From: Bacillota bacterium
Lineage (GTDB): Bacteria; Bacillota; Bacilli; Alicyclobacillales; SLC66
DNA length: 5,660 bases
Assembly: GCA_021821225.1 (NCBI GenBank)
Contig: JAKACR010000196.1
Location: 1-5,660, forward strand
Reading direction: 5' to 3'
In this document: positions 1 through 5,660 of the stretch, piece by piece
Layout of the letters: each line of letters begins with the position of its first letter
Position numbering within the stretch: the first letter of the stretch is position 1
Made by a program: the position numbers and the translations under genes
Notes under the pieces: generated by a model
Told to the model about the DNA's origin: nothing
Databases searched by the model: none
What the model saw: only the letters and a program-made list of their open reading frames with translations

Positions 1-1481
1 GCGCTGCGGTAAAAGCGCTCAAAAATCCTGTCGAGATCCTCCGCGGGCACTCCATCGCCGCAATCCTCCACAACCGCGCGCAACAGCGACGCTGTCGCCG
101 CCACCTCCACCCGGACGGGACCCACCGAGTATTTGAGCGCGTTATCGACCAGGTTCGACGCCGCATCCAGCAGGTCGTCAAAATTGCCGAACACAGTCGC
201 GCCGGGAGCGACCATGGCGCACAGGGTGACGCGCGTGTCCGGCGACAGTCGCCGACGCAAGCGCGCCACCCATTCTTCGCAGGAAAAGGTTTCTCTGGTG
301 TCGATGGCGTCCGTGCCGCCCGTGTTGTCGATGGTCGCCATCCGGAGCAGTTTGTCAATCTGATTTTCTAGTTGTGCGCTCTCGTCGGCGATCACCTTCA
401 GAAAGTCGCGCATGTCTGCCGCGGCAAGCTGATCCCGCTGGTACAGCAGCGTCTCGGCATACCCGCGGATCAGACCGAGCGGTGTCCGCAATTCGTGGGA
501 AACGTTGGCGAGCAGCTCGGAACGCAGGCGGGCGAGTTCCTGAAAACGGGCCATCTTGTCCGCGTCCGCCTCCATTTTCGCATACGCGAGCAGCACGGCC
601 AATTCTTTCGCGATGATCGTGATGAGATCTTGGAGCTGAACGTGCCAGTTGGCGCCCTGGCCGCGCAGCACCATGACGCCCCAGACCGTGTCGCCGTGCG
701 CCAGGGGATAGAGAGCGACTCCCTTCAAGCGGACACCGGGAAGCACACTGCCCATCTCCCCGCGATCTCCGCTGTAAAACGGTTCACGCGTCAGCATCAC
801 GCGCATGACCGCGCCTCCCGGGGCATTGAAAAACACGCGCGGGATCAGCCGGTGATCGCGCAGGAGCGACACGCTGCTCGCGCAGTACGGAGCGAGGCAA
901 TAGGTCCGGTCGTCGATCACTTCGAGTACCTCGACCGCGTCGATCGGGGTGAATTTGACGACCTGTGCCAAGATGCCCGTCACCACTTCCTTCACGCTCC
1001 CCGGCTTTACAGCGGCAAGCATCCAACCGCCCGCGATCACGAGCAGTTTGTCGCGCAGCAGTTTCTGTTCTTCGCGTAGGCGCGTCACCGTGCGGTCCCG
1101 CCAGAGAAAGAGGCTGACGATGGACACCGCACTAAACAGCCATGTCAGGAGCAGGGCGTCCGGCGCTTGCGCGCTGCCTTCGCTTTCTCTTAGGGCAAGC
1201 GTCTCCAATGCGGGGATTTGGCTGACCGTCGCCTTTCTCTGGCCGATGGCGCGTCCCGCCGCGCGGACGAGCGACGCGGCCAGAGGAATGTTGTGCGATC
1301 GCATCTGATGCGAGGCTTCCAGCAGACAGACCAGAGCGTACCGGGCGTCGCGAAGCTGCTCTTGCTCCTGTGACCACACGGAAATGCGCACAATGGTCAC
1401 CCACGTCAGAAAACCGATGAAAAGAAGGAGAACGAACCGTTTTTTTCGGTCCGGTTTGCCGGAGGGAGACGCCGTTTTCAT
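1..1481 (-). CDS. GAF-domain sensor histidine kinase, C-terminus cut off by the window edge
   Basis: An uninterrupted frame of 493 codons runs off the left edge; it is a membrane-bound sensor kinase that would phosphorylate a response regulator not seen here. After a basic N-terminus there is TM1 (about residues 16-31), a segment of about 78 residues probably outside the membrane, and TM2 (about 110-127). A GAF-like region follows (about 150-290), then a linker and a HisKA domain with NVSHELRTPLG, phospho-acceptor His329. The ATPase domain shows the N box (NLVDNALKYS, Asn447), the G1 box (DCGDGVP, Asp476) and FERFYRS at the edge; the later G boxes lie outside. ATG at 1481 is immediately preceded by an in-frame GTG (1484-1482). 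A GGAG at 1498-1495 is 10 nt from the GTG and 13 nt from the ATG, so either could be the start. There are no KdpD or Usp N-terminal domains, so it is not a classical KdpD. Its divergence from the kdp operon suggests, but does not prove, a role in K+ regulation. The GAF assignment rests on position and general pattern only. Confidence 0.9.
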   Translation of the reverse strand, partial: MKTASPSGKPDRKKRFVLLLFIGFLTWVTIVRISVWSQEQEQLRDARYALVCLLEASHQMRSHNIPLAASLVRAAGRAIGQRKATVSQIPALETLALRESEGSAQAPDALLLTWLFSAVSIVSLFLWRDRTVTRLREEQKLLRDKLLVIAGGWMLAAVKPGSVKEVVTGILAQVVKFTPIDAVEVLEVIDDRTYCLAPYCASSVSLLRDHRLIPRVFFNAPGGAVMRVMLTREPFYSGDRGEMGSVLPGVRLKGVALYPLAHGDTVWGVMVLRGQGANWHVQLQDLITIIAKELAVLLAYAKMEADADKMARFQELARLRSELLANVSHELRTPLGLIRGYAETLLYQRDQLAAADMRDFLKVIADESAQLENQIDKLLRMATIDNTGGTDAIDTRETFSCEEWVARLRRRLSPDTRVTLCAMVAPGATVFGNFDDLLDAASNLVDNALKYSVGPVRVEVAATASLLRAVVEDCGDGVPAEDLDRIFERFYRS

Positions 1482-1643
1482 CACCGATAGCCAACTCCGC
1501 GCCAGAGACGCACGACCGTCCGGATTCCCGGAGGAGAAACATCGGATGGCCGCGCGCTTTTTTGGATTGCGTGTGCTGCCATACTGACAGAGAATCGGGT
1601 GCGGCGCAACTTTTGAGTATGCTCCACCTCTTGAACACGCTCT

Positions 1644-1660
1644 TTTATACGATTTTTATG
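1644..1660 (+). promoter_or_regulatory. KdpE-like operator: TTTATA-N5-TTTATG direct repeat
   Basis: TTTATA (1644-1649) and TTTATG (1655-1660) form a direct repeat with an 11-bp period, the usual spacing for tandem half-sites of OmpR/PhoB-family regulators. From memory, the E. coli KdpE site reads TTTATA-N5-TTTACA, with the same spacer and an almost identical second half. If transcription starts near 1715, the box spans about -71 to -55, which is where I recall the E. coli KdpE footprint. Binding by a KdpE homologue is an inference; no kdpE is visible in the window. Confidence 0.6.
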
Positions 1661-1679
1661 TTGCGGGAATTCCTTTTAC

Positions 1680-1708
1680 GGATTCGTTTACGCGCATTGG
1701 ATTACAAT
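1680..1708 (+). promoter_or_regulatory. Probable kdp operon promoter, -10 TACAAT
   Basis: TACAAT at 1703-1708 matches the sigma-A/sigma-70 -10 consensus at 5 of 6 positions. The hexamer 17 bp upstream (GGATTC, 1680-1685) is a poor -35, which fits a promoter that depends on an activator bound upstream. The predicted start is near 1715, giving a leader of about 70 nt before the first small ORF. Confidence 0.5.
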
Positions 1709-1714
1709 CAGCGG

Positions 1715-1748
1715 CGATTGCCGGAATGACACGATTGCCGGAATGACA
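1715..1748 (+). repeat. Perfect tandem duplication of a 17-bp unit
   Basis: The unit cgattgccggaatgaca occurs twice, back to back and without mismatch (1715-1731 and 1732-1748). It lies between the predicted -10 and the first Shine-Dalgarno sequence, so it would be at the start of the kdp mRNA leader. It may be a recent slippage duplication or a paired binding site; the sequence alone does not decide. Confidence 0.95.
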
Positions 1749-1783
1749 GGGCGCAAACCGGCGGGAAAGAGGGATACGGGACC

Positions 1784-1867
1784 ATGACGGACGTCTACAT
1801 GCTGGGGCTGATCGTCTTGACTTTTTTGTTTTCCTTCAGCCTGATGCACTACCTGAACAAACTCTGA
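1784..1867 (+). CDS. 27-aa single-helix membrane peptide leading the kdp operon (possibly KdpZ-like)
   Basis: This is a 27-codon ORF with a good ribosome binding site: AAAGAGGG at 1766-1773 lies 10 nt before the ATG. The peptide has a short polar start (MTDVY), one hydrophobic stretch (about residues 6-21) and a basic end (NKL), so it is predicted to be a single transmembrane helix. It lacks the KdpF-type ending with a PE-x-F motif, so it is not simply a second kdpF. It lies 21 nt before kdpF, probably in the same transcript. I recall that the Alicyclobacillus acidocaldarius operon was described as kdpZFABCN, with Z a small hydrophobic peptide ahead of F, and that short hydrophobic ORFs precede kdpF in other bacteria. 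The homology is not verified here. A role as an accessory subunit or in complex stability or translation is a guess. Confidence 0.7.
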   Translation: MTDVYMLGLIVLTFLFSFSLMHYLNKL

Positions 1868-1875
1868 CGTCAAAT

Positions 1876-1881
1876 GGGGGA
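1876..1881 (+). promoter_or_regulatory. Ribosome binding site deciding the kdpF start
   Basis: The purine run GGGGGA lies 7 nt before ATG 1889. An in-frame ATG at 1874 would add five residues (MGEWH) but has no Shine-Dalgarno sequence before it, so the start at 1889 is preferred. Confidence 0.6.
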
Positions 1882-1888
1882 ATGGCAC

Positions 1889-1972
1889 ATGCAGAGCTGG
1901 ATTCTTCTTTTTATTTCCATCGTCGTGATGGTGTATCTGGTCGTGGTCATAGTCCGTCCGGAAAAATTTTAG
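1889..1972 (+). CDS. kdpF: KdpF, small stabilising subunit of the K+-transporting ATPase
   Basis: KdpF is a one-helix membrane peptide of the KdpFABC complex; in E. coli it binds KdpA and stabilises the assembled pump in the inner membrane. This ORF encodes 27 residues, close to the usual length of about 29. It has a short polar start (MQSW), a hydrophobic helix (about residues 4-22) and the KdpF-like ending RPEKF, which resembles the N-A-E-A-F end of the E. coli peptide. The position directly before kdpA, with a 22-nt gap, is the canonical one. ATG 1889 is chosen because a GGGGGA lies 7 nt upstream. Confidence 0.88.
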   Translation: MQSWILLFISIVVMVYLVVVIVRPEKF

Positions 1973-1978
1973 AACGAC

Positions 1979-1984
1979 AAGGAG
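1979..1984 (+). promoter_or_regulatory. Ribosome binding site supporting the TTG start of kdpA
   Basis: AAGGAG is a near-perfect Shine-Dalgarno sequence, 10 nt before TTG 1995. No in-frame ATG lies near the N-terminus of the conserved KdpA sequence, so this site fixes the start on TTG. Confidence 0.85.
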
Positions 1985-1994
1985 TTGAGCGCGT

Positions 1995-3689
1995 TTGTCA
2001 CTGTCGACAATTCTGACGTGGCTGGTCGTGATAGGCGTATTTTTGCTGACGATCAAGCCCTTGGGCAACTACATGGCCAAGGTCTTCACGTTCCAGCCGA
2101 CCATGCTGGACAAACCGTTCGGGTGGCTGGAAAATCTGATTTTCCGCACCATCGGCGTCTCGCGAGAGAGTAACATGAGCGCGCGGCAGTATGCGTTCGC
2201 CTTTTTGGGCACGAACCTGCTGTGGGCGGTTTTGGCGTACATCGCCCTGCGCATCCAGAACGTGCTGCCTTTCAACCCGATGCACTTCGGGTCCATCAAT
2301 CCGTTTCTCGCCTTCAATACGGCGACAAGCTTCACCACCAACACAAACTGGCAGGCGTATTCAGGGGAAAATACGATGTCCTATTTTTCCCAATTCGCTG
2401 TGCTGTCCTACCTTCAATTCGTTACGCCCGCGGCGGGCGGCGCGGTCGGAATCGCCGTCGTGCGCGCACTGTCCGGACGGAAATTGGGGAATTTCTTTGT
2501 CGATCTCACTTTGGTGTGCACGCGGTTGCTCCTGCCGCTGTCGATCATCGTCACGATGATCCTGGTCGGCCAAGGGGTTCCGGAGACCCTAGCGCCGTAC
2601 ATGCACGTGCACACCCTCGCCGGGCAGACGCAGGTGATTCCGCGCGGGCCGATCGCGAGCTGGGAGGCGATCGAACACCTCGGCCAGAACGGCGGCGGCT
2701 ACACCAACGCGAACAGCGCCAATCCGCTGGAGAATCCAAGCGCCCTGTCCAATATCGTCGAGACGATTTCGATGGGGCTTCTGCCTGTCGCCTTCTTCTA
2801 CTTTTTCGGCGCCATGACGGGGAGACGCCGCCTGGCCTGGACGTTGACTGGCGTGGCCGGATCGATTTTCCTGATAATGCTCGCGATCCTTTATTTTCCT
2901 GAAATTGCTGGAAATCCGATTATCAACGCGCTCGGACTTGCCACGCACGGCAACATGGTGGGGAAAGAACTGCGGTTCGGCATGGGCGGCACATCCATCT
3001 TCGAGACATCGACCATGGCGTTCACAACCGGTTCGGTCGCGAGCGCGCACGACAGCTTTCTTCCCTTGTCTTCGCTGGCGTTTTTTATCGGCATGTTCCT
3101 GAACATGGTGTTTGGCGGCAAGGGAGTCGGGTTCCTCAACATGATCATGTTCGTGATCATCACCATCTTCCTGATGGGGCTGATGGTCGGGCGGACCCCT
3201 GAGTTTCTCGGCAAGAAGATCGAGACCAAAGAAGTCACTCTGGCCTCGGTCGCCTTTCTGTTGCATCCGCTGTTGATCCTGGTCGGAACCGCTATCGCCG
3301 TGCATTCGCCGGCCGGGCTGCAGGGCATGTACAATCCGGGGCCGCACGGACTGAGCGAAATCCTGTACGGGTTCTCCTCCGCCGCGGCGAACAACGGCTC
3401 TGCATTCGGTGGTCTTGGTGCGGCCCTGCCGTTTTACGAAGTGTTGCTTGGCATTGTGGTGGTGATCGGCCGGTACGCTTCGATCATGGCGATGCTGCTG
3501 CTCGGCCAGTCGCTGCTCAGCAAGAAGACAGTGCCGGAGAGTTCGGGAACCATGAGGACGGACACCGTGCTGTTCGGCGGCATCCTGTTCGGCTCGATCT
3601 TCGTGTTGAACGCGCTGACGTTTTTTCCGGTCATGGCCTTGGGCCCCATCGCGGAACAGTACCTGATGGCGGCCCACCACCTGTTCTGA
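1995..3689 (+). CDS. kdpA: KdpA, K+-binding and translocating subunit of the KdpFABC ATPase
   Basis: KdpA is the channel-like subunit that selects K+ with high affinity and passes it towards KdpB through the membrane complex. The protein has 564 residues, the usual size (E. coli about 557), and is very hydrophobic, consistent with the family's ten helices. All four selectivity-filter segments of the KcsA-like repeats are visible: TTNTNWQ (around 114-120), GQNGGGY (230-236), FTTGSV (343-348) and SSAAANNGSAFGG (461-473), each with the key glycine or asparagine residues. The TTG start is supported by AAGGAG 10 nt upstream and by the N-terminus (MSLSTILTWLVV), which leads straight into the first helix. 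It follows kdpF by 22 nt and precedes kdpB, so it is an operon member. No frameshift or missing filter residue is seen; it should be functional. Confidence 0.98.
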   Translation: MSLSTILTWLVVIGVFLLTIKPLGNYMAKVFTFQPTMLDKPFGWLENLIFRTIGVSRESNMSARQYAFAFLGTNLLWAVLAYIALRIQNVLPFNPMHFGSINPFLAFNTATSFTTNTNWQAYSGENTMSYFSQFAVLSYLQFVTPAAGGAVGIAVVRALSGRKLGNFFVDLTLVCTRLLLPLSIIVTMILVGQGVPETLAPYMHVHTLAGQTQVIPRGPIASWEAIEHLGQNGGGYTNANSANPLENPSALSNIVETISMGLLPVAFFYFFGAMTGRRRLAWTLTGVAGSIFLIMLAILYFPEIAGNPIINALGLATHGNMVGKELRFGMGGTSIFETSTMAFTTGSVASAHDSFLPLSSLAFFIGMFLNMVFGGKGVGFLNMIMFVIITIFLMGLMVGRTPEFLGKKIETKEVTLASVAFLLHPLLILVGTAIAVHSPAGLQGMYNPGPHGLSEILYGFSSAAANNGSAFGGLGAALPFYEVLLGIVVVIGRYASIMAMLLLGQSLLSKKTVPESSGTMRTDTVLFGGILFGSIFVLNALTFFPVMALGPIAEQYLMAAHHLF

Positions 3690-3776
3690 AGACAGGGCCG
3701 GTGTCGTACTCTGTGTCCAGCGCGTTTTGCGACGGGGCACAAGTAACTTCAGAATGACAGAGGTGAAACAGGACGC
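3690..3776 (+). other. Untranslated gap between kdpA and kdpB
   Basis: The gap is 87 nt, long compared with the ~20-nt gaps before kdpF and kdpA. No terminator is visible. It ends in AGAGGTG (3759-3765), a Shine-Dalgarno sequence 11 nt before kdpB. CTCTGT (3709-3714) is complementary to ACAGAG (3757-3762), which overlaps that site, so a weak long-range pairing could mask it. It also contains GAATGACAG (3752-3760), shared with the tandem repeat of the kdp leader. Confidence 0.6.
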
Positions 3777-5660
3777 ATGGAAAAAAACAGCGACTCTCGG
3801 CCGGGATCCGGGTATAATCTGCAGGTACTGCGCGACACGTTTCGTAAATTGAACCCCACCGAGATGATTCACAATCCCGTCATGATGGTTGTTGAGATCG
3901 GGACGCTGGTGACCCTTTGGTTCACCATCACGGCGCCCGCGCCTGCCAGCCGGTTTTACGACGGACTGGTGACAGTGATCCTGTTTGTCACCATTTTGTT
4001 CGCCACGTTTGCTGAAGCGTACGCAGAAGCGCGCGGACGGGCGCAGGCGGATTTTCTGCGCCGGACGAAATCTTCGACAAAAGCCAGGATCCTGCGCGCC
4101 GACGGAGGCTTTGACATAGTGGATTCGTCCGAGTTGCGCAAGGGCGTGCGGTGCCTGGTCGAAGTAGGGGATATCGTTCCGGGAGACGGCGTGGTCGCGG
4201 AAGGCGTCGGGTCGGTCGATGAGTCGGCGATCACGGGCGAATCGGCTCCGGTCGTCAAGGCTGTGGAAGACAGCGTGACAGGCGGGACGAGGCTGATCTC
4301 CGACCGCCTCGTGATCGAGATCACGGTGGAGCCCGGCCAGTCGTTTCTCGATCGCATGATCGCGCTGGTGGAGGGCGCGAAACGCCAGAAGACACCCAAT
4401 GAAATCGCGCTGTCGGCGCTGCTCGGCGTGTTGACGCTGATCTTTGTGCTGGTTGTGGTGACCCTGTCGCCCATTGCCAGGTTCTACGGGCCGCACGCGA
4501 CGAATACAACGACGCTGGTGGCGCTGCTGGTGTGCCTGATCCCGACGACTATCGGCGCGCTGCTGTCCGCGATCGGCATCGCCGGCATGAACCGGGTCTC
4601 GCAGGTCAATGTCGTGGCCAAGAGCGGACGTTCCGTGGAAGCGGCGGGGGATATTGACACTATCATTCTCGACAAGACGGGGACCATCACGGTCGGCAAC
4701 CGGATGGCGACAGAATTCTTTCCCGTGGCGGGCGTGCCCCTGGGGGAATTGGCCCATGCCGCGCTTTTGTCCTCGCTTGCCGACACGACGCCAGAAGGGC
4801 GTTCGGTGGTCGACTTGGCGCAAAAAACGCTTGGCCTGAAGGAACTGCCCACCGTGGACGGCGAACCCATCCCGTTTTCCGCCCACACGCGCATGAGCGG
4901 CATCGACCTGACGGACGGGCGCCAGATCCGCAAGGGAGCAGTCAGCGCGATTTGCAATCTGGTAGAAGACGCTCGGGAGGAAGTGGAGGGGTACGCTGAG
5001 CAGGTGGCCAGGCAGGGGGCAACGCCTCTGGCCTGTGCGACCGACGGTCGCGCGCTCGGCGTGATCTGTCTGCGCGACGTAGTGAAAGAGGGACTTCGCG
5101 AGCGGTTCCGCGAATTTCGTGAAATGGGCATTCGCACCGTCATGGCGACGGGGGACAACCGGATTACGGCCGCGGTCATCGCGGAAGAGGCGGGGGTCGA
5201 CGATTTCATCGCCGAAGCGCGGCCGGAGGATAAGATTCTTCTGATCCGGCAGGAGCAGGCGGATGGCAAACTGGTGGCCATGACGGGCGACGGTACGAAC
5301 GACGCGCCCGCGCTGGCGCAGGCCGATGTGGGGCTCGCCATGAACTCCGGCACGATGGCGGCCAAGGAAGCGGGCAACATGATTGATCTGGACTCCAATC
5401 CGACCAAATTGCTCGAAGTCATCATGGTCGGCAAACAATTGCTCATCACGCGTGGGGCTTTGACGACATTTTCGATCGCCAACGACGTGGCGAAGTACTT
5501 TGCGATCATCCCGGCGATGTTTGCCGCCGTACCGACGCTGCGCGTGCTGGAGGGGCTGAACATCATGGGATTGCGGACGCCGCACGGCGCGATTCTGTCG
5601 GCGCTGATCTTCAACGCGCTGATCATTCCGGCGCTGATCCCGTTCGCGATTCGCGGCGTC
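3777..5660 (+). CDS. kdpB: KdpB, P-type ATPase subunit of the K+ pump, C-terminus cut off by the window edge
   Basis: KdpB is the type IA P-type ATPase that hydrolyses ATP and drives K+ import in the Kdp complex. 628 codons are visible, against the usual ~680, so the last helices lie outside the window. Motifs in order: A domain [12 protein letters not shown] with TGES at 153-156 (Ser156 corresponds to E. coli Ser162, an inhibitory phosphorylation site); [15 protein letters not shown] in the membrane (IPTT from 255); phosphorylated Asp299 in DKTGT; nucleotide-binding Lys386 in RKGAV; ATGDN (457-461); the P-domain hinge TGDGTNDAP (503-511); and NDVAKY (569-574), whose Asp570 and Lys573 match E. 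coli Asp583 and Lys586. ATG 3777 is preceded by AGAGGTG. It lies downstream of kdpA in the same direction; kdpC should follow. All catalytic residues are intact. Confidence 0.98.
   Translation, partial: MEKNSDSRPGSGYNLQVLRDTFRKLNPTEMIHNPVMMVVEIGTLVTLWFTITAPAPASRFYDGLVTVILFVTILFATFAEAYAEARGRAQADFLRRTKSSTKARILRADGGFDIVDSSELRKGVRCLVEVGDIVPGDGVVAEGVGSVDESAITGESAPVVKAVEDSVTGGTRLISDRLVIEITVEPGQSFLDRMIALVEGAKRQKTPNEIALSALLGVLTLIFVLVVVTLSPIARFYGPHATNTTTLVALLVCLIPTTIGALLSAIGIAGMNRVSQVNVVAKSGRSVEAAGDIDTIILDKTGTITVGNRMATEFFPVAGVPLGELAHAALLSSLADTTPEGRSVVDLAQKTLGLKELPTVDGEPIPFSAHTRMSGIDLTDGRQIRKGAVSAICNLVEDAREEVEGYAEQVARQGATPLACATDGRALGVICLRDVVKEGLRERFREFREMGIRTVMATGDNRITAAVIAEEAGVDDFIAEARPEDKILLIRQEQADGKLVAMTGDGTNDAPALAQADVGLAMNSGTMAAKEAGNMIDLDSNPTKLLEVIMVGKQLLITRGALTTFSIANDVAKYFAIIPAMFAAVPTLRVLEGLNIMGLRTPHGAILSALIFNALIIPALIPFAIRGV

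Larger units (their letters stand above)
1485..1783. other. Divergent intergenic control region between the kinase gene and the kdp operon
   Basis: This 299-nt stretch carries no convincing gene. The half nearest the kinase (1485-1640) shows no clear promoter on the - strand; the best I see is a weak TTGCGC-N17-CAGTAT arrangement. The half nearest kdp is T-rich and holds the KdpE-like box, the -10 hexamer and the 17-bp tandem repeat listed separately. No intrinsic terminator is visible, as expected between divergent genes. Confidence 0.8.

Noticed and set aside
372..1079. A 235-codon + strand frame opposite the kinase
   Set aside because: Antisense to the HisKA and GAF parts; His/Arg/Gln-rich translation without recognisable features.
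1481..1582. A 33-codon - strand ORF whose TGA overlaps the kinase ATG (TGATG), suggesting translational coupling
   Set aside because: There is no Shine-Dalgarno sequence before its ATG and no recognisable peptide. The overlap alone is weak evidence, though conservation in relatives would revive it.
1132..1638. A 168-codon - strand frame covering the kinase start and its upstream region
   Set aside because: It overlaps the kinase N-terminus in another frame, is Arg/Ser/Pro-rich and shows no domain; the kinase frame explains this region.
1715..1748. Start of a CRISPR array or an attachment site
   Set aside because: The two 17-bp copies are directly adjacent with no spacer, there is no third copy, and no cas, integrase or transposase gene is visible.
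1715..1783. A c-di-AMP (ydaO-type) riboswitch, sometimes found before K+ transport genes
   Set aside because: The predicted leader of about 70 nt is too short for that riboswitch, and I do not see its conserved core.
3754..3849. A short ORF from ATG 3754 overlapping the kdpB start in another frame
   Set aside because: It covers the kdpB Shine-Dalgarno sequence and N-terminus, has no ribosome binding site of its own that I can see, and encodes nothing recognisable.
2589..5585. A 998-codon open frame on the - strand, antisense to kdpA and kdpB
   Set aside because: The translation is rich in His, Arg, Gln and Asp with no recognisable domain or membrane pattern, as expected from reading GC-rich genes backwards. 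The + strand encodes intact KdpA and KdpB with all motifs.
4484..5626. A 380-codon - strand frame within kdpB
   Set aside because: Ser/Arg/Met/Pro-rich low-quality translation entirely antisense to the conserved KdpB sequence; a shadow frame.

Overview
The window holds the 5' part of a bacterial kdp (high-affinity, ATP-driven K+ uptake) operon on the + strand. A sensor histidine kinase gene, cut off by the left edge, is transcribed divergently from it. Both edges cut genes: the kinase lacks its C-terminal end, and kdpB lacks roughly its last 50-60 codons. kdpC is expected just beyond the right edge but is not visible.

Layout. Positions 1-1481 (- strand) encode a two-TM, GAF-type sensor histidine kinase with intact H, N and G1 boxes. 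Positions 1485-1783 are a divergent control region. It contains a T-rich direct repeat closely resembling the E. coli KdpE operator, a TACAAT -10 hexamer without a good -35, and a perfect 17-bp tandem duplication starting at the predicted transcription start. Four + strand genes follow: a 27-codon hydrophobic peptide (1784-1867, possibly like the KdpZ I recall from Alicyclobacillus), kdpF (1889-1972), kdpA (1995-3689, TTG start) and kdpB (3777 to the edge). Each has a Shine-Dalgarno sequence. The first three are separated by about 20 nt, while kdpA and kdpB are separated by 87 nt. No rRNA, tRNA, CRISPR array, IS element or strong terminator is visible.

How the genes work together. KdpA is the K+-selective channel-like subunit, KdpB is the P-type ATPase that powers transport, and KdpF is a one-helix stabilising peptide. 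The unseen KdpC would complete the KdpFABC complex. In known systems a KdpD/KdpE two-component pair switches the operon on at low K+. The kinase here has the right position to be the cognate sensor, but it lacks the N-terminal KdpD and Usp domains of classical KdpD. Its link to the operon is therefore an inference from position and from the KdpE-like operator.

Organism. The window is fairly GC-rich, with strong purine-rich ribosome binding sites and a TTG start. The extra small hydrophobic ORF ahead of kdpF would fit an aerobic spore-former of the Alicyclobacillus type (Bacillota). This is a moderate-to-low confidence inference from gene arrangement and memory of related operons, not a database result. 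Most of the window is a well-known system. The less-described parts are the control region, the leading small peptide and the divergent non-KdpD kinase.
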